From Phaeobacter porticola (GTDB taxonomy: Bacteria > Pseudomonadota > Alphaproteobacteria > Rhodobacterales > Rhodobacteraceae): a stretch of DNA of 64,000 nucleotides. The notes beneath the pieces are model-generated. The model made no database searches. It was not told the DNA's origin and was given only the letters and a program-made list of their open reading frames with translations. Positions 53,650 to 63,397 of the stretch are shown piece by piece; positions within the stretch are counted from its first letter, which is position 1; each line of letters starts with the position of its first letter. The stretch is taken from positions 2,604,001 to 2,668,000 of the forward strand of contig NZ_CP016364.1 of the NCBI RefSeq assembly GCF_001888185.1, given 5' to 3'. A program made the translations under genes and the position numbers.

Positions 53650-54839
53650 TTTCGAGAACGCTTCTATATGTCCAGCGGATCACCCGGCAGCTGTGGTTCC
53701 GGGTGGTCCTGCTGTCAGCCTGTTCGCTGCTAGCACTGGCCATTGCACCCTGGCTGACGCCATTCATTCCCGAAGACCTGGGCGAACGTTTTGGGCGGCA
53801 GGCCGCGTTGCCAGTGCTGACCATCCTTGCCTCTGGTATGTTGGCGGTGACCACCTTTTCTCTTAACGTCATGGTCTCGGCCTATCGGACCGCTGCGGGC
53901 ACCGCCACACCCCGCGTCTATCGGCTGTTGCTAGAGGACACGATCACCCAAAGCGTGCTGGCCACATTTGTGGGCGGGTTTGTCTTTAGCCTGAGCGCGG
54001 TGATCCTGTTTCGCGCCGGGTTTTACTCTGAAGATGCAGCCATCGTTGTCTTTGCCATCACGGTTGGGGTGGTGGCGCTGATCGTCGGGGCGATCTTGCG
54101 CTGGATCGACCATCTGTCAGGCCTAGGCAGCATGGACCACACCCTGCGCCTCATTGAAGAGCGCAGCCGCATCAGCCTGTGCCAACGCGCCGAGGCGCCT
54201 TGTCTTGGGGCTTGCCTGGCCGAGGAGAGTCATGATCTTGGCGACGGTACAGTGCCCATCCCCGCACAGGCCAGCGGGTTTGTCCGCTTTGTCGATGTGG
54301 CGCAGCTTCAGACCCTCGCGAAGGAGGCTGATACCAAAATTGTCATCACGCGCACACCGGGAAAATTTGTGCTACGCGGCCGTCCCGTTGCCTATGCCGT
54401 GAATGTGGATAATGACGTCTGTAAGGCGGCCAGTGACGCGATCGAAATCGGGGATGTGCGCAGCTTCGATCAGGATCCATCCTTTGGTCTCACGCTGCTG
54501 GCAGAAACCGCACAAAGAGCATTGTCCCCCGGTGTAAACGATCCAGGCACCGCGCTGGAGGTGATGGGACGGCTGGAACGTCTGCTATGGGAGAACACCC
54601 CCAGCGACCGGGACAGCCCGCGTGCAGATGCATCGTTTGATCGCATATTTCTCCCCCCCGTCACAGCCAGCCAGCTGCTGAATTGCGCCTTCCCGCCAAT
54701 CGCCCAATCGGGCGCCGATGATCCAAGCGTCATGGGCTGGATGGACAACGCTCTGGCCGCGCTTGGTCAGCATCCAAACCCAGAGATGGCCACGGCAGCA
54801 CAGGAAATGCGTAATCAACTCCAAGCAAGCGATGGTTAG
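53646..54839 (+). CDS. DUF2254 family membrane protein
   Basis: A 397-residue inner-membrane protein with four membrane helices in the first 150 residues (SACSLLALAIAPWL, VLTILASGMLAVTTFSLNVM, VLATFVGGFVFSLSAVILF, AIVVFAITVGVVALIVG) and a soluble C-terminal domain. The landmark FSLNVMVSAYRTAAGTATPR is the DUF2254 signature. Role unknown. It overlaps the gamma-glutamylcyclotransferase gene by 4 bp. Confidence 0.85.
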   Translation: MISRTLLYVQRITRQLWFRVVLLSACSLLALAIAPWLTPFIPEDLGERFGRQAALPVLTILASGMLAVTTFSLNVMVSAYRTAAGTATPRVYRLLLEDTITQSVLATFVGGFVFSLSAVILFRAGFYSEDAAIVVFAITVGVVALIVGAILRWIDHLSGLGSMDHTLRLIEERSRISLCQRAEAPCLGACLAEESHDLGDGTVPIPAQASGFVRFVDVAQLQTLAKEADTKIVITRTPGKFVLRGRPVAYAVNVDNDVCKAASDAIEIGDVRSFDQDPSFGLTLLAETAQRALSPGVNDPGTALEVMGRLERLLWENTPSDRDSPRADASFDRIFLPPVTASQLLNCAFPPIAQSGADDPSVMGWMDNALAALGQHPNPEMATAAQEMRNQLQASDG

Positions 54840-54850
54840 CGGCGACGGTT

Positions 54851-54887
54851 AAAAAAGGGCGGCCTCCCGCGGAGCCGCCCCTTTTTT
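54851..54887. terminator. Bidirectional terminator
   Basis: AAAAAAGGGCGGC ... GCCGCCCCTTTTTT with inner TCC/GGA, a strong stem with A- and T-tracts on both sides. It serves both DUF2254 and gltX, which converge. Confidence 0.9.
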
Positions 54888-54923
54888 AATCAATCACATG
54901 CCTTGCATCTGCAAGCGGGCGCA

Positions 54924-56249
54924 TTAGCTCCGCGCGCGTACAGTTTGCATCAACGCGAGCAGCGCTGACATATCCGGTCCGCGCTCCATTCCGGTGACAG
55001 CCTTGCGCAGCGGCATGAACAGCCCCTTACCCTTGCGACCGGTCTTTTCCTTGACCTCGGCGGTCCATTTACCCCAGCTTTCGCTGTTGTAGGGACCTTC
55101 GGGCAGCAACGCCATTGCCTCAGCGATGAACTCTTTGTCTTCGTCCGCGATCAGCGGCTCAGCACCATCGCGGCACAATTCCCACCAGCCAGCCAGATCC
55201 TTGAGCGTGGTGACATTTTCCTTGGCCACATCCCAGAACGCCGCCTGTTTTTCAGCCGGGACACCCAACACATCCACATGCGCCTGCACGGAGGACAGCG
55301 GCAGCATCTGCAAATAGCGGGCCGTCAGCGGATAGACATCCTGCACGTCGAATTTGGTCGGAGCCGCGCCAAAGCGGTTGATGTCAAAGCCATCAATCAG
55401 CTCAGCCATCTCGGTGCGCAGCTCTATCGGGTCGGAAGAGCCAAGCCGCGCCATCAGGCTCAGCAGCGCCATCGGCTCTACCCCTGCCTCGCGCAGGTCA
55501 CGCAGAGCAAGCGTGCCAAGACGCTTGGAGAGCGCCTCGCCCTGTGGGCCAGTCAACAGCGAGTGGTGGGCAAATGACGGCACCGCGCCGCCCAGCGCCT
55601 GAATAATCTGGATCTGGGTCGCCGTGTTGGTCACGTGATCAGAACCACGCACAACATTTGTCACCCCCATTTCGGTGTCATCAACAACCGAGGCCAGCGT
55701 GTAAAGAAACTGGCCGTCGCCACGGATCAACACCGGATCCGACACCGACGCCGCATCAATGGAGATCTCGCCAAGAATACCGTCGGCCCATTCGATCCGC
55801 TGATGGTCCAGCTTGAAACGCCAGACACCATCGCCGCGCTCAGCGCGCAGTGCGGCTTTTTCGTCTTCAGTCAGGGACAGCCCCGCGCGGTCATAGACCG
55901 GTGGCTTGCCCATGTTCAGCTGTTTCTTGCGCTTCAGGTCCAGCTCGACCGGGGTCTCAAACGCCTCGTAGAAACGGCCGATTTCGCGCAGTTTTTCCGC
56001 GGCGGCGACATAGCGGTCGAGGCGCTCGGATTGGCGCTCTACCCGGTCCCAGGTCAGGCCCAGCCATTCCAGATCCTGCTTGATGGCATCGACATATTCT
56101 TCTTTCGACCGCTCTGGGTCGGTGTCATCAATGCGCAGGATAAAGCTGCCGCCGGCCTTGCGGGCGATCAGGTAATTCATCAGCGCAGTGCGCAGGTTGC
56201 CTACATGGATATAACCCGTGGGCGATGGGGCAAATCGGGTGGTTGTCAT
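54924..56249 (-). CDS. gltX: Glutamyl-tRNA synthetase
   Basis: A 441-residue class I GluRS. The start chosen is the ATG at 56249 (MTTTRFAPSPTGYIHVGN), with a CAGGAGA site; a longer frame exists upstream. The HIGH motif is in TGYIHVGNLRT and the KMSKS-equivalent is ALSKRLGT near residue 240. Length of 441 is short but in the range of alphaproteobacterial GluRS copies; a second gltX elsewhere is common in this group. It lies leftward, converging with DUF2254. Confidence 0.92.
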   Translation of the reverse strand: MTTTRFAPSPTGYIHVGNLRTALMNYLIARKAGGSFILRIDDTDPERSKEEYVDAIKQDLEWLGLTWDRVERQSERLDRYVAAAEKLREIGRFYEAFETPVELDLKRKKQLNMGKPPVYDRAGLSLTEDEKAALRAERGDGVWRFKLDHQRIEWADGILGEISIDAASVSDPVLIRGDGQFLYTLASVVDDTEMGVTNVVRGSDHVTNTATQIQIIQALGGAVPSFAHHSLLTGPQGEALSKRLGTLALRDLREAGVEPMALLSLMARLGSSDPIELRTEMAELIDGFDINRFGAAPTKFDVQDVYPLTARYLQMLPLSSVQAHVDVLGVPAEKQAAFWDVAKENVTTLKDLAGWWELCRDGAEPLIADEDKEFIAEAMALLPEGPYNSESWGKWTAEVKEKTGRKGKGLFMPLRKAVTGMERGPDMSALLALMQTVRARS

Positions 56250-56431
56250 CACAAGTCTCCTGTTGCCCTGCCCCATGTCACATGGGGGCCGTTTTGTCCA
56301 GTTGCGGCACGGGCGCGACCATCAATCCAAAGTCATTTCAAACTGTTCATGTTTTTCGCCGACCGGATTAGGGTTCCTTCAGACTTCCTGTGTCAGCCTG
56401 TCGCAGCGCAAGAATAAGTTGGTACGAAACA

Positions 56432-57961
56432 ATGGGGTCTCCCGTGAACAAAGTGGTCCCGAGCCAGGTGATGCAGGCAGGCGGCCTGCCGGAACCCTCG
56501 CATGCTCGGCTCATGGATGTGCTGAACAAGCTGGACCAGGGTGTCATGGTCTGGACAGAGGACGGGCTTTGCCAGGTCTTCAATGAACGTCTGCTCACGC
56601 TGCTGGAGGTTCAGAACGGTGACATCTATCCCGGTTACTCACGCGAGGCGTTTTTTGCCACCGCCGTGCGGCTCGGCCATGTCACCGAAGATAGTGCCGA
56701 TCAGGCCAGATTGGATTTCGCCTCTGACAAGGAGCGGTTCTCGGCCACGCGTGTCATGCCATCCGGGCGGCGCTTGCAGATCGACACGCGGCGCCTGTCG
56801 ACCGGCGGCTTTGTCTCTTGCTATACCGATGTCACCTTGATCGAGCGGACGGCGCGCGATTTGACCAAGGCCCGCCAAGCTGCCGAAGAGGCCGAGCTGA
56901 CCGCGCTCAAAACACTCGCCGCAGAGAAATCCTGGCGAGAAGAGGCGCGCCTGCTGTCCGAACTGGATGAATGGCTGCACTCCTGCAAATCCCAGGAAGA
57001 GCTGTTTCGCATTGTCAGCACCTTTATGGCGCGACTGTTTCCACAGTCGCAGGGGGAGCTGTACATCTATTCAAACTCGCGCGATGTGCTGGATGGCAAA
57101 TGCCATTGGGGTGGCGGCGACCTACATGATCATATATTTCCCGATGCCTGCTGGGCGCTGCGACGCGGACGGCAATATCTCTACTCGGCCGATAAGATCG
57201 TCTTCACCTGTACCCATGTTGAGGAACAGTCGCCCAACAGCAGCCACGAGGATTATGTCTGCTTCCCGGTGGTTGCCCATGGCAATACTGTTGGCCTTTT
57301 GCATATCAAATTCGCCCCGGAAAGCGACCCAAAACGCAAGATCGCCCTGCACCGGTTGGCTCTGCGCTGCGGCGAACATATCTCGCTCGCTGTGGCCAAT
57401 GTGCGGCTGCGCGACGAATTGCATGACCAATCGACCCGTGATCCACTTACCGGGGTCTACAACCGGCGCTATTTCTTAGGTGAGCTGCGCAATGCGGTGG
57501 CGCTGGCCGACCGGCGCGCCAGCCAGGTGGGGTTGCTCAGCTTTGATGCGGATCGGTTCAAGACCTTTAACGACACGCACGGGCATGACGCCGGCGATAT
57601 GGTGCTGCGCGCCATCGGTGACACATTGAAGGATCTGTTCTGCAAGGACGAGGTCTGCTGCCGCATGGGCGGTGAGGAATTTGCCGTATTCCTGCCCGAC
57701 ACCGACAAGGAACAGGCGCTTCATATCGGCGAGGCCCTGCGCTGCGCGATGGAGGACATTACCCTGCGTTACGGCTCGGGCAACCTGCCACGGGTCACCG
57801 TCTCGATCGGGGTTGCCAGCTTTCCAGAAGATGGGGTGCTGCCGCAGGATCTGATGCTTGCAGCCGACCGGGCGCTGTATGCGGCGAAACATGCCGGACG
57901 CAACTGTGTGATGGACAGCCAGGACACCGATCCCACTGGCGGACCATTTTCCGACACCTGA
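56432..57961 (+). CDS. GGDEF diguanylate cyclase with PAS and GAF domains
   Basis: A 509-residue soluble protein. An N-terminal PAS domain (residues ~20-130: LNKLDQGVMVWTEDGLCQVF) is followed by a coiled coil (DLTKARQAAEEAELTALKT), a GAF domain (~175-330) and a C-terminal GGDEF domain with DPLTGVYNRRYF and the active site GGEEF. The GGEEF site is intact, so c-di-GMP synthesis is likely. No partner phosphodiesterase is nearby. The start is uncertain by a few codons; the ATG at 56432 was used. Confidence 0.9.
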   Translation: MGSPVNKVVPSQVMQAGGLPEPSHARLMDVLNKLDQGVMVWTEDGLCQVFNERLLTLLEVQNGDIYPGYSREAFFATAVRLGHVTEDSADQARLDFASDKERFSATRVMPSGRRLQIDTRRLSTGGFVSCYTDVTLIERTARDLTKARQAAEEAELTALKTLAAEKSWREEARLLSELDEWLHSCKSQEELFRIVSTFMARLFPQSQGELYIYSNSRDVLDGKCHWGGGDLHDHIFPDACWALRRGRQYLYSADKIVFTCTHVEEQSPNSSHEDYVCFPVVAHGNTVGLLHIKFAPESDPKRKIALHRLALRCGEHISLAVANVRLRDELHDQSTRDPLTGVYNRRYFLGELRNAVALADRRASQVGLLSFDADRFKTFNDTHGHDAGDMVLRAIGDTLKDLFCKDEVCCRMGGEEFAVFLPDTDKEQALHIGEALRCAMEDITLRYGSGNLPRVTVSIGVASFPEDGVLPQDLMLAADRALYAAKHAGRNCVMDSQDTDPTGGPFSDT

Positions 57962-58052
57962 GACATACCCCGAGCACCGTACCAGGTTTCGAACGTGCTA
58001 CAACATTTGAGGTAACACATTCGATTGGGAGCATAAAAAGGCTATTTCGGCC

Positions 58053-59711
58053 TCAGCCAGGATCGCGCCAGCGGTTCACAATGGGATAGCGCCGGTCCAG
58101 CCAGAACGCCCGTGGCGTCAGCCGAGCGCCGGGGGCCGACTGGAAGCGTTTGTATTCGCTGATATAAATCAAGTGCTCTACACGTTTGGCATTCTCCCGC
58201 GAGAACCCTGCCGCGATGCAATCAGCAATAGACCCCTCCTGATCGACCAGAATCTCCAGCAGCGCATCCAGTTCCGGATAATCCGGCAGGCTGTCACTGT
58301 CCTTTTGATCATCGCGTAGCTCGGCACTGGGCGGCTTGTCGATCACATTGGGGCGGATCACCTCGCCCTCCGGTCCCATCATCCAGTCGCGGTGATTGGC
58401 GTTGCGCCAGCGACAGGTCTCAAACACGCGGGTTTTGTAGAGATCCTTGATTGGGTTGTAGCCGCCCGCCATATCGCCATAGATCGTCGCATAGCCGACC
58501 GCGACCTCGGATTTATTGCCGGTGGTCAGCAGCATCTCGCCAAATTTGTTGGACATTGCCATCAGCAGGAGCCCCCGCAGGCGAGACTGGATGTTTTCCT
58601 CGGTCAGCCCCTCGTCCAGACCTGCAAACAGCGGCGCCAACGTGTTGGTGATTGCAGCGCGCCCCTCGGCAATCGGAACATAATCGTAATGCACACCCAG
58701 CGCCTTGGCCACGGCTTCGGCATCGTCTAGGGACTCTTGCGAGGTATATTCGGACGGCAGCATTACGCAGCGCACATTCTCTGCCCCCAGCGCATCCACC
58801 GCGATGGCGGCGACAATGGCGGAATCAACCCCGCCTGAGAGACCCAGTAGCACCTTCTTGAAGCCGGTCTTGCGCATGTAATCCCGCAGAGCCAGCGTCA
58901 TGACGTGGTAGTCCTGCTCCCATTCATCCGGCAGCGAAGCCTTGGCACCCTCCACCGCGCGCCAGCCCTGTGCGGTGCGTTCCAGATCAAGGTGCTGTAT
59001 CGCCTCGTCAAAGACCGGCATTTGAACCGCCAGCGCACCACCCGGGTTCAGCACAAACGAACCACCATCAAAGACCTGATCATCCTGACCGCCCACCATA
59101 TTGAGGTAGATCACCGGCAGATCCGTCTCAACCGAACGCGCCACCATGTGATTGAACCGCACATCCATCTTGTTGCGGTAGTAAGGTGATCCATTGGGGA
59201 TCAGCAGAAACTCTGCCCCGGTTTCCGCCAGTGTTTCAGCAACGTCCTCAAACCAGCCATCCTCGCAGATGGGGCTACCGATCCGGGTGTTGCCAACCGC
59301 ATATGGCCCGCCCAGGGGGCCGGCATCAAAGATTCGCACCTCATCAAACACGGTGGCATTGGGCAAATGGTGCTTCAGCACCTGCGTGGTGATCTTACCG
59401 CCCTTCAGGATCAGATAGGCGTTGAACAATTTGCCATCTGCGACCCAGGGGCTGCCAATGGCCAGTGCCGGACCATCGGCGCAATCGGCGGCCAACCGCT
59501 CAACTTCGGCAATAGCGGATTGATGGAAAATCGGCTTTTGCACCAGATCCTGAGTATTGTAGCCGGTGATGAACATTTCTGGCAAAGCGACCAGATCGGC
59601 CCCTGCCTCACGACCTGCCCCCCAGGCCTCGCGGGCCTTGTTTGCATTGCCTGACAGATCCCCGACAGTGGGGTTCAACTGCGCCAGTGTTACGCGGAAA
59701 CGATCAGCCAT
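58053..59711 (-). CDS. nadE: Glutamine-dependent NAD+ synthetase
   Basis: A 552-residue two-domain NadE. The N-terminal nitrilase-type amidase contains ALPEMFITGYNTQDL (Glu), KHHLPNATVFDEVRIF (Lys) and SPICEDGWFEDV (Cys). The C-terminal synthetase has the P-loop LGLSGGVDSA. It converts nicotinate adenine dinucleotide to NAD using glutamine. The start overlaps nothing; the MORN gene lies divergent 153 bp away. Confidence 0.95.
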   Translation of the reverse strand: MADRFRVTLAQLNPTVGDLSGNANKAREAWGAGREAGADLVALPEMFITGYNTQDLVQKPIFHQSAIAEVERLAADCADGPALAIGSPWVADGKLFNAYLILKGGKITTQVLKHHLPNATVFDEVRIFDAGPLGGPYAVGNTRIGSPICEDGWFEDVAETLAETGAEFLLIPNGSPYYRNKMDVRFNHMVARSVETDLPVIYLNMVGGQDDQVFDGGSFVLNPGGALAVQMPVFDEAIQHLDLERTAQGWRAVEGAKASLPDEWEQDYHVMTLALRDYMRKTGFKKVLLGLSGGVDSAIVAAIAVDALGAENVRCVMLPSEYTSQESLDDAEAVAKALGVHYDYVPIAEGRAAITNTLAPLFAGLDEGLTEENIQSRLRGLLLMAMSNKFGEMLLTTGNKSEVAVGYATIYGDMAGGYNPIKDLYKTRVFETCRWRNANHRDWMMGPEGEVIRPNVIDKPPSAELRDDQKDSDSLPDYPELDALLEILVDQEGSIADCIAAGFSRENAKRVEHLIYISEYKRFQSAPGARLTPRAFWLDRRYPIVNRWRDPG

Positions 59712-59863
59712 CCTGCTTGCGCCCTTCGATAATCCTGTCTTCTGCCATTAAACAGATAGCGCGCGAAGGGAAAGACCACTGCGGCAAAAGACATTGCGAC
59801 GGCGGCAGCTGTGGCATAGTTTCCTGTCAAACCGATCATCAGGCCCGCATCCCGGCTCTCCCT

Positions 59864-61375
59864 ATGGCAAGCAGATTTTTCATGACCCGTTTCACGACCG
59901 CCGCTCTTTTGACCTCTGCCCTGGCGCTTGGCGTTGCCGGGATTGGCAGTCCGGTCCTGGCCCAGGATGGCAAAGTCCTGACCACGCAGGACGAAATCGG
60001 CGGCATCTACGAGGGCACTTTTCGCGGCGGGCTGCAACATGGCACTGGCACCTACAAGCTGCCGAACGGCTATGAATACACTGGCGACTGGGTTGATGGT
60101 GAGGTGCGCGGCCGCGGCGTGGCGCGGTTCCCCAACGGATCTATCTATGAGGGCGAGTTCGTCAAAGGCAAACCCGAAGGCGCAGGCAAGATCACCTTTG
60201 CCGATGGCGGCACCTACGATGGTGAATGGTCCGACGGGATCATCAGCGGTCAAGGCGTCGCGGTCTATGCAAACGGCGCGCGCTACGAGGGTGGGTTTCG
60301 CGATGCCAAGCACCACGGCAAGGGCGTCATGCGAAATCCAGGCGGTTACGAGTACGACGGCGACTGGGTTGATGGCCGCAAGGAAGGCGCGGGCAAGATC
60401 ACCTATCCCGACGGCGCCACCTATGAGGGCGAGATCCGCAATGGGCAGCTCGACGGCATCGGAAAGCTGATCATGCCCGACGGGCTGGTCTACGAGGGCG
60501 ACTGGGCCGCGAACCAGATGGATGGTACCGGCGTGCTGACCCAGCCAAATGGCGACATCTACGAGGGCCCGCTGGCAGCCGGCCGCCGTCAGGGCGAAGG
60601 CAAACAGATCCATGCCAATGGCGATGTTTACATCGGCAATTTCGAGGATGACTTGCGCCACGGCGAAGGCACCTTCACCAAGACCGATGGCTACGTCTAC
60701 ACCGGCGAATGGCTGGCAGGTCAGATCGAGGGCAAAGGCCGCGTTACCTACCCCGACGGTTCGGTCTACGAGGGGCAGTTCCGCGATGATCTCGCGGATG
60801 GGGTCGGGAAAATCACCTATCCCGATGGCTCCACCTACGAAGGCGACTGGGTGGCCGGCGTGATCGAAGGCAGCGGCACAACCAGCTACCCCAATGGGCT
60901 GGTCTATACCGGTGAGTTCAAGAACGCCAAAAACCACGGTCAGGGCATCATGACCTATCCGGACGGCTATCGCTACGAAGGCGGCTGGAAAGACGGTCAG
61001 CGTGATGGTGATGCGGTTGTGACCTATCCCGATGGTTCGGTCTACACGGGCAGTTTTGCCAATAGCCAGCGTCATGGCACTGGAAAAATTGTGATGACAG
61101 ATGGCTTCAGTTATGAGGGCGACTGGACCGAGGGCAAAATCAGCGGCACCGGTGTTGCCACCTATGCAAATGGCGATATCTACGAGGGCAGCTTCCTCAA
61201 TTCCAAACGTCAGGGCCCCGGCGTGATGCGCTATGCCAGCGGACAAGAGGCCGAAGGCACCTGGGAAAACGGCGCGCTGAAAAACACCGGCGCCGCGGCA
61301 CCAGACAGCACCGATGGCGCTGCGGCTGACACACCGTCCGCCGAGGGCGATACTGACGGCAACGCCAGCAACTGA
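59864..61375 (+). CDS. Exported MORN-repeat protein, 19 repeats
   Basis: A 503-residue protein with a signal peptide (MASRFFMTRFTTAALLTSAL to AQDG). Residues 50-490 contain 19 units of about 23 residues, each starting Y-x-G-x-[F/W] and containing xGxGxxxxxxG, the MORN form. The residue after YxGx alternates F and W from unit to unit with a single break near units 7-10. MORN arrays bind phosphoinositides in eukaryotes; bacterial exported versions are uncharacterised. A polar tail of about 40 residues is rich in D, A and G. A later ATG (59882) is possible as start. Confidence 0.85.
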   Translation: MASRFFMTRFTTAALLTSALALGVAGIGSPVLAQDGKVLTTQDEIGGIYEGTFRGGLQHGTGTYKLPNGYEYTGDWVDGEVRGRGVARFPNGSIYEGEFVKGKPEGAGKITFADGGTYDGEWSDGIISGQGVAVYANGARYEGGFRDAKHHGKGVMRNPGGYEYDGDWVDGRKEGAGKITYPDGATYEGEIRNGQLDGIGKLIMPDGLVYEGDWAANQMDGTGVLTQPNGDIYEGPLAAGRRQGEGKQIHANGDVYIGNFEDDLRHGEGTFTKTDGYVYTGEWLAGQIEGKGRVTYPDGSVYEGQFRDDLADGVGKITYPDGSTYEGDWVAGVIEGSGTTSYPNGLVYTGEFKNAKNHGQGIMTYPDGYRYEGGWKDGQRDGDAVVTYPDGSVYTGSFANSQRHGTGKIVMTDGFSYEGDWTEGKISGTGVATYANGDIYEGSFLNSKRQGPGVMRYASGQEAEGTWENGALKNTGAAAPDSTDGAAADTPSAEGDTDGNASN

Positions 61376-61563
61376 TCACGCCTGATGTGATGGGTTCCTT
61401 TGCGCCTCGAAATGAATTGGCAGGGTTTCTGACCCAAGGCACCTGACAGACTGCACATGATGGCGGGCCGGTCTGTTGCAATTGCCTGCCTCTCCCCAAC
61501 TTTGGCCCTGCCCCGCCAATTTCTGTCTTCCCATTCGTCTTAGGCTCTGTATAACTCTGCATC

Positions 61564-61650
61564 ATGACTTTGCGCGCTGATATCCCTTGCTTTGCTACCG
61601 CCCCGCGCGGTGCAGACCTGCGCGCCCTACTGATCCTAGTCCGCCTCTGA
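61564..61650 (+). CDS. leuL: leuA leader peptide
   Basis: A 28-codon frame, MTLRADIPCFATAPRGADLR and then ALLILVRL, ends with the run Leu-Leu-Ile-Leu-Val-Arg-Leu using the rare codon CTA twice. Branched-chain codons just before a hairpin are the mark of a leucine attenuator, and leuA follows 83 bp later. A possible -10 (TATAAC at 61550-61555) would put the transcript start almost at the ATG, so the leader may be leaderless. Confidence 0.7.
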   Translation: MTLRADIPCFATAPRGADLRALLILVRL

Positions 61651-61695
61651 GCGTGCCATCCGGCGCGCCCGCTCAGAGGAGGAGGCTTGCGCGCC
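61644..61695 (+). promoter_or_regulatory. leuA attenuator-type hairpins
   Basis: CCTCTGAGCG (61644-61653) and CGCTCAGAGG (61670-61679) are a perfect 10-bp inverted repeat that covers the last codons and stop of the leader peptide. An alternative stem GGCGCGC (61662-61668) with GCGCGCC (61689-61695) overlaps the first in the loop and right arm. The two are mutually exclusive, as in attenuators. No clear T-tract follows. Confidence 0.6.
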
Positions 61696-61733
61696 AAGGA
61701 TTGGATTTTAGGACAGACAAGAAAGATACCACC

Positions 61734-63308
61734 ATGACAACTGCACCTGACAAAGATCGCGTCTGGATCTTCGACACCACTTTGCGTGACGGCGAGCAGA
61801 GCCCCGGCGCAACCATGACCCATGACGAAAAGCTCGAGATTGCCGAGCTGCTGGACGATATGGGCGTCGATATCATCGAAGCCGGGTTTCCGATTGCCTC
61901 CGAGGGCGATTTCAAAGCGGTCAGCGAAATCGCCGAACGGTCCCGCAACTCGGTCATCTGTGGCCTCGCTCGGGCCAATTTCAAAGATATCGACCGCTGC
62001 GCCGAAGCGGTGAAGAACGCCGCCCAGCCGCGAATCCATACCTTTATAGGCACCTCAGAATTGCACCGCGCCATCCCCAACCTCACCAAGGATGAGATGG
62101 CCGAGAAGATCCACGAGACGGTCACACATGCCCGCAATCTGGTCGACAACGTGCAGTGGTCGCCAATGGATGCCACACGTACCGAATGGGATTACCTCTG
62201 CCGGGTGATCGAGATCGCCATCAAGGCAGGTGCCAGCACCATCAATATCCCCGACACCGTCGGCTATACCGCCCCGATGGAGAGCGCGGATTTGATCAAG
62301 CGCCTGATCGAAACCGTACCCGGCGCCGATGATGTGATCTTTGCCACCCATTGTCACAATGACCTTGGCATGGCGACGGCGAACTCTCTGGCGGCGGTTG
62401 CAGGTGGCGCGCGGCAGATTGAATGCACCATAAACGGGCTCGGCGAACGCGCAGGCAACACCGCGTTGGAAGAGGTCGTCATGGCGCTGAAAGTGCGCAA
62501 TGACATCATGCCTTGGAAAACGGGCATCGACACCCGGAAAATCATGCATATCTCGCGACGGGTCGCGACGGTCTCGGGCTTCAATGTGCAGTTCAATAAG
62601 GCCATCGTCGGCAAGAACGCTTTTGCCCATGAAAGCGGCATCCATCAGGATGGCATGCTGAAGAATAAAGAAACCTTTGAGATCATGCGCCCAGAGGACG
62701 TCGGTCTCTCTGGCACCTCCCTGCCCCTTGGCAAGCATTCCGGCCGCGCGGCCTTGCGTGACAAGCTGGGTCAGCTTGGGTTTGAGGTCGGTGACAACCA
62801 GCTGAAGGACCTGTTTGTCCGCTTCAAGGAGCTGGCTGATCGCAAGAAAGAAGTGTTCGATGACGACATCATCGCGCTGATGCGGTCGGGCGAGGACGCG
62901 GAAAACGATTTCCTGCAAATCGTCTCGATGAAAGTCGTTTGCGGCACCGGCGGCCCGGCAGAGGCCACGGTTGAAATGGAAATTGACGGCACCGACAATA
63001 GCGCAACCATGTCTGGTGATGGTCCTGTGGATGCCGCGTTCTGCGCCATCCGCGCGCTCTACCCAACCGAGGCGCATTTGCAGCTCTATCAGGTGCATGC
63101 CGTGACCGAGGGCACTGACGCGCAAGCGACTGTCTCTGTGCGTTTGGAAGAGGACGGGATTATCGCAACCGGTGAATCCTCCAACACCGATACGGTTGTT
63201 GCCTCGGCCAAGGCTTATGTGAACGCGTTGAACCGCCTGATCGTGCGGCGCGGTAAATTCGGCGAAGGTGCCGATGCGCGCGAGATTTCCTACAAGGATA
63301 TCACCTGA
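61734..63308 (+). CDS. leuA: 2-isopropylmalate synthase
   Basis: A 524-residue LeuA, the first enzyme of leucine synthesis, joining acetyl-CoA and 2-oxoisovalerate. The start at 61734 (MTTAPDKDRVWIFDTTLRDG) is supported by the leader upstream. Catalytic and metal motifs are TTLRDGEQSPGATM, ATHCHNDLGMA and GLGERAGNTALEE. The C-terminal regulatory domain (residues ~390-520) is present, so leucine feedback is expected. It is followed by a terminator. Confidence 0.95.
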   Translation: MTTAPDKDRVWIFDTTLRDGEQSPGATMTHDEKLEIAELLDDMGVDIIEAGFPIASEGDFKAVSEIAERSRNSVICGLARANFKDIDRCAEAVKNAAQPRIHTFIGTSELHRAIPNLTKDEMAEKIHETVTHARNLVDNVQWSPMDATRTEWDYLCRVIEIAIKAGASTINIPDTVGYTAPMESADLIKRLIETVPGADDVIFATHCHNDLGMATANSLAAVAGGARQIECTINGLGERAGNTALEEVVMALKVRNDIMPWKTGIDTRKIMHISRRVATVSGFNVQFNKAIVGKNAFAHESGIHQDGMLKNKETFEIMRPEDVGLSGTSLPLGKHSGRAALRDKLGQLGFEVGDNQLKDLFVRFKELADRKKEVFDDDIIALMRSGEDAENDFLQIVSMKVVCGTGGPAEATVEMEIDGTDNSATMSGDGPVDAAFCAIRALYPTEAHLQLYQVHAVTEGTDAQATVSVRLEEDGIIATGESSNTDTVVASAKAYVNALNRLIVRRGKFGEGADAREISYKDIT

Positions 63309-63344
63309 TCCCCGGTCAGGGACTAACGCCTTAGACCCACCAAT

Positions 63345-63364
63345 GGCCACCCTTCGGGGTGGCC
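63345..63364. terminator. Terminator between leuA and rlmJ
   Basis: GGCCACCC-TTCG-GGGTGGCC, a perfect 8-bp stem with a stable TTCG tetraloop and a modest T-run after it. It lies between the convergent leuA and rlmJ. Confidence 0.8.
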
Positions 63365-63397
63365 TTATTCATTCCAAGCGTCAGCTGGCGCGGGTTC

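Noticed and set aside
59690..61246. A 518-codon frame antisense to the MORN gene with periodic composition
   Set aside because: Its periodicity simply reflects the repeated codons of the MORN array. It has no family match by eye and overlaps the exported gene with a clear signal peptide.
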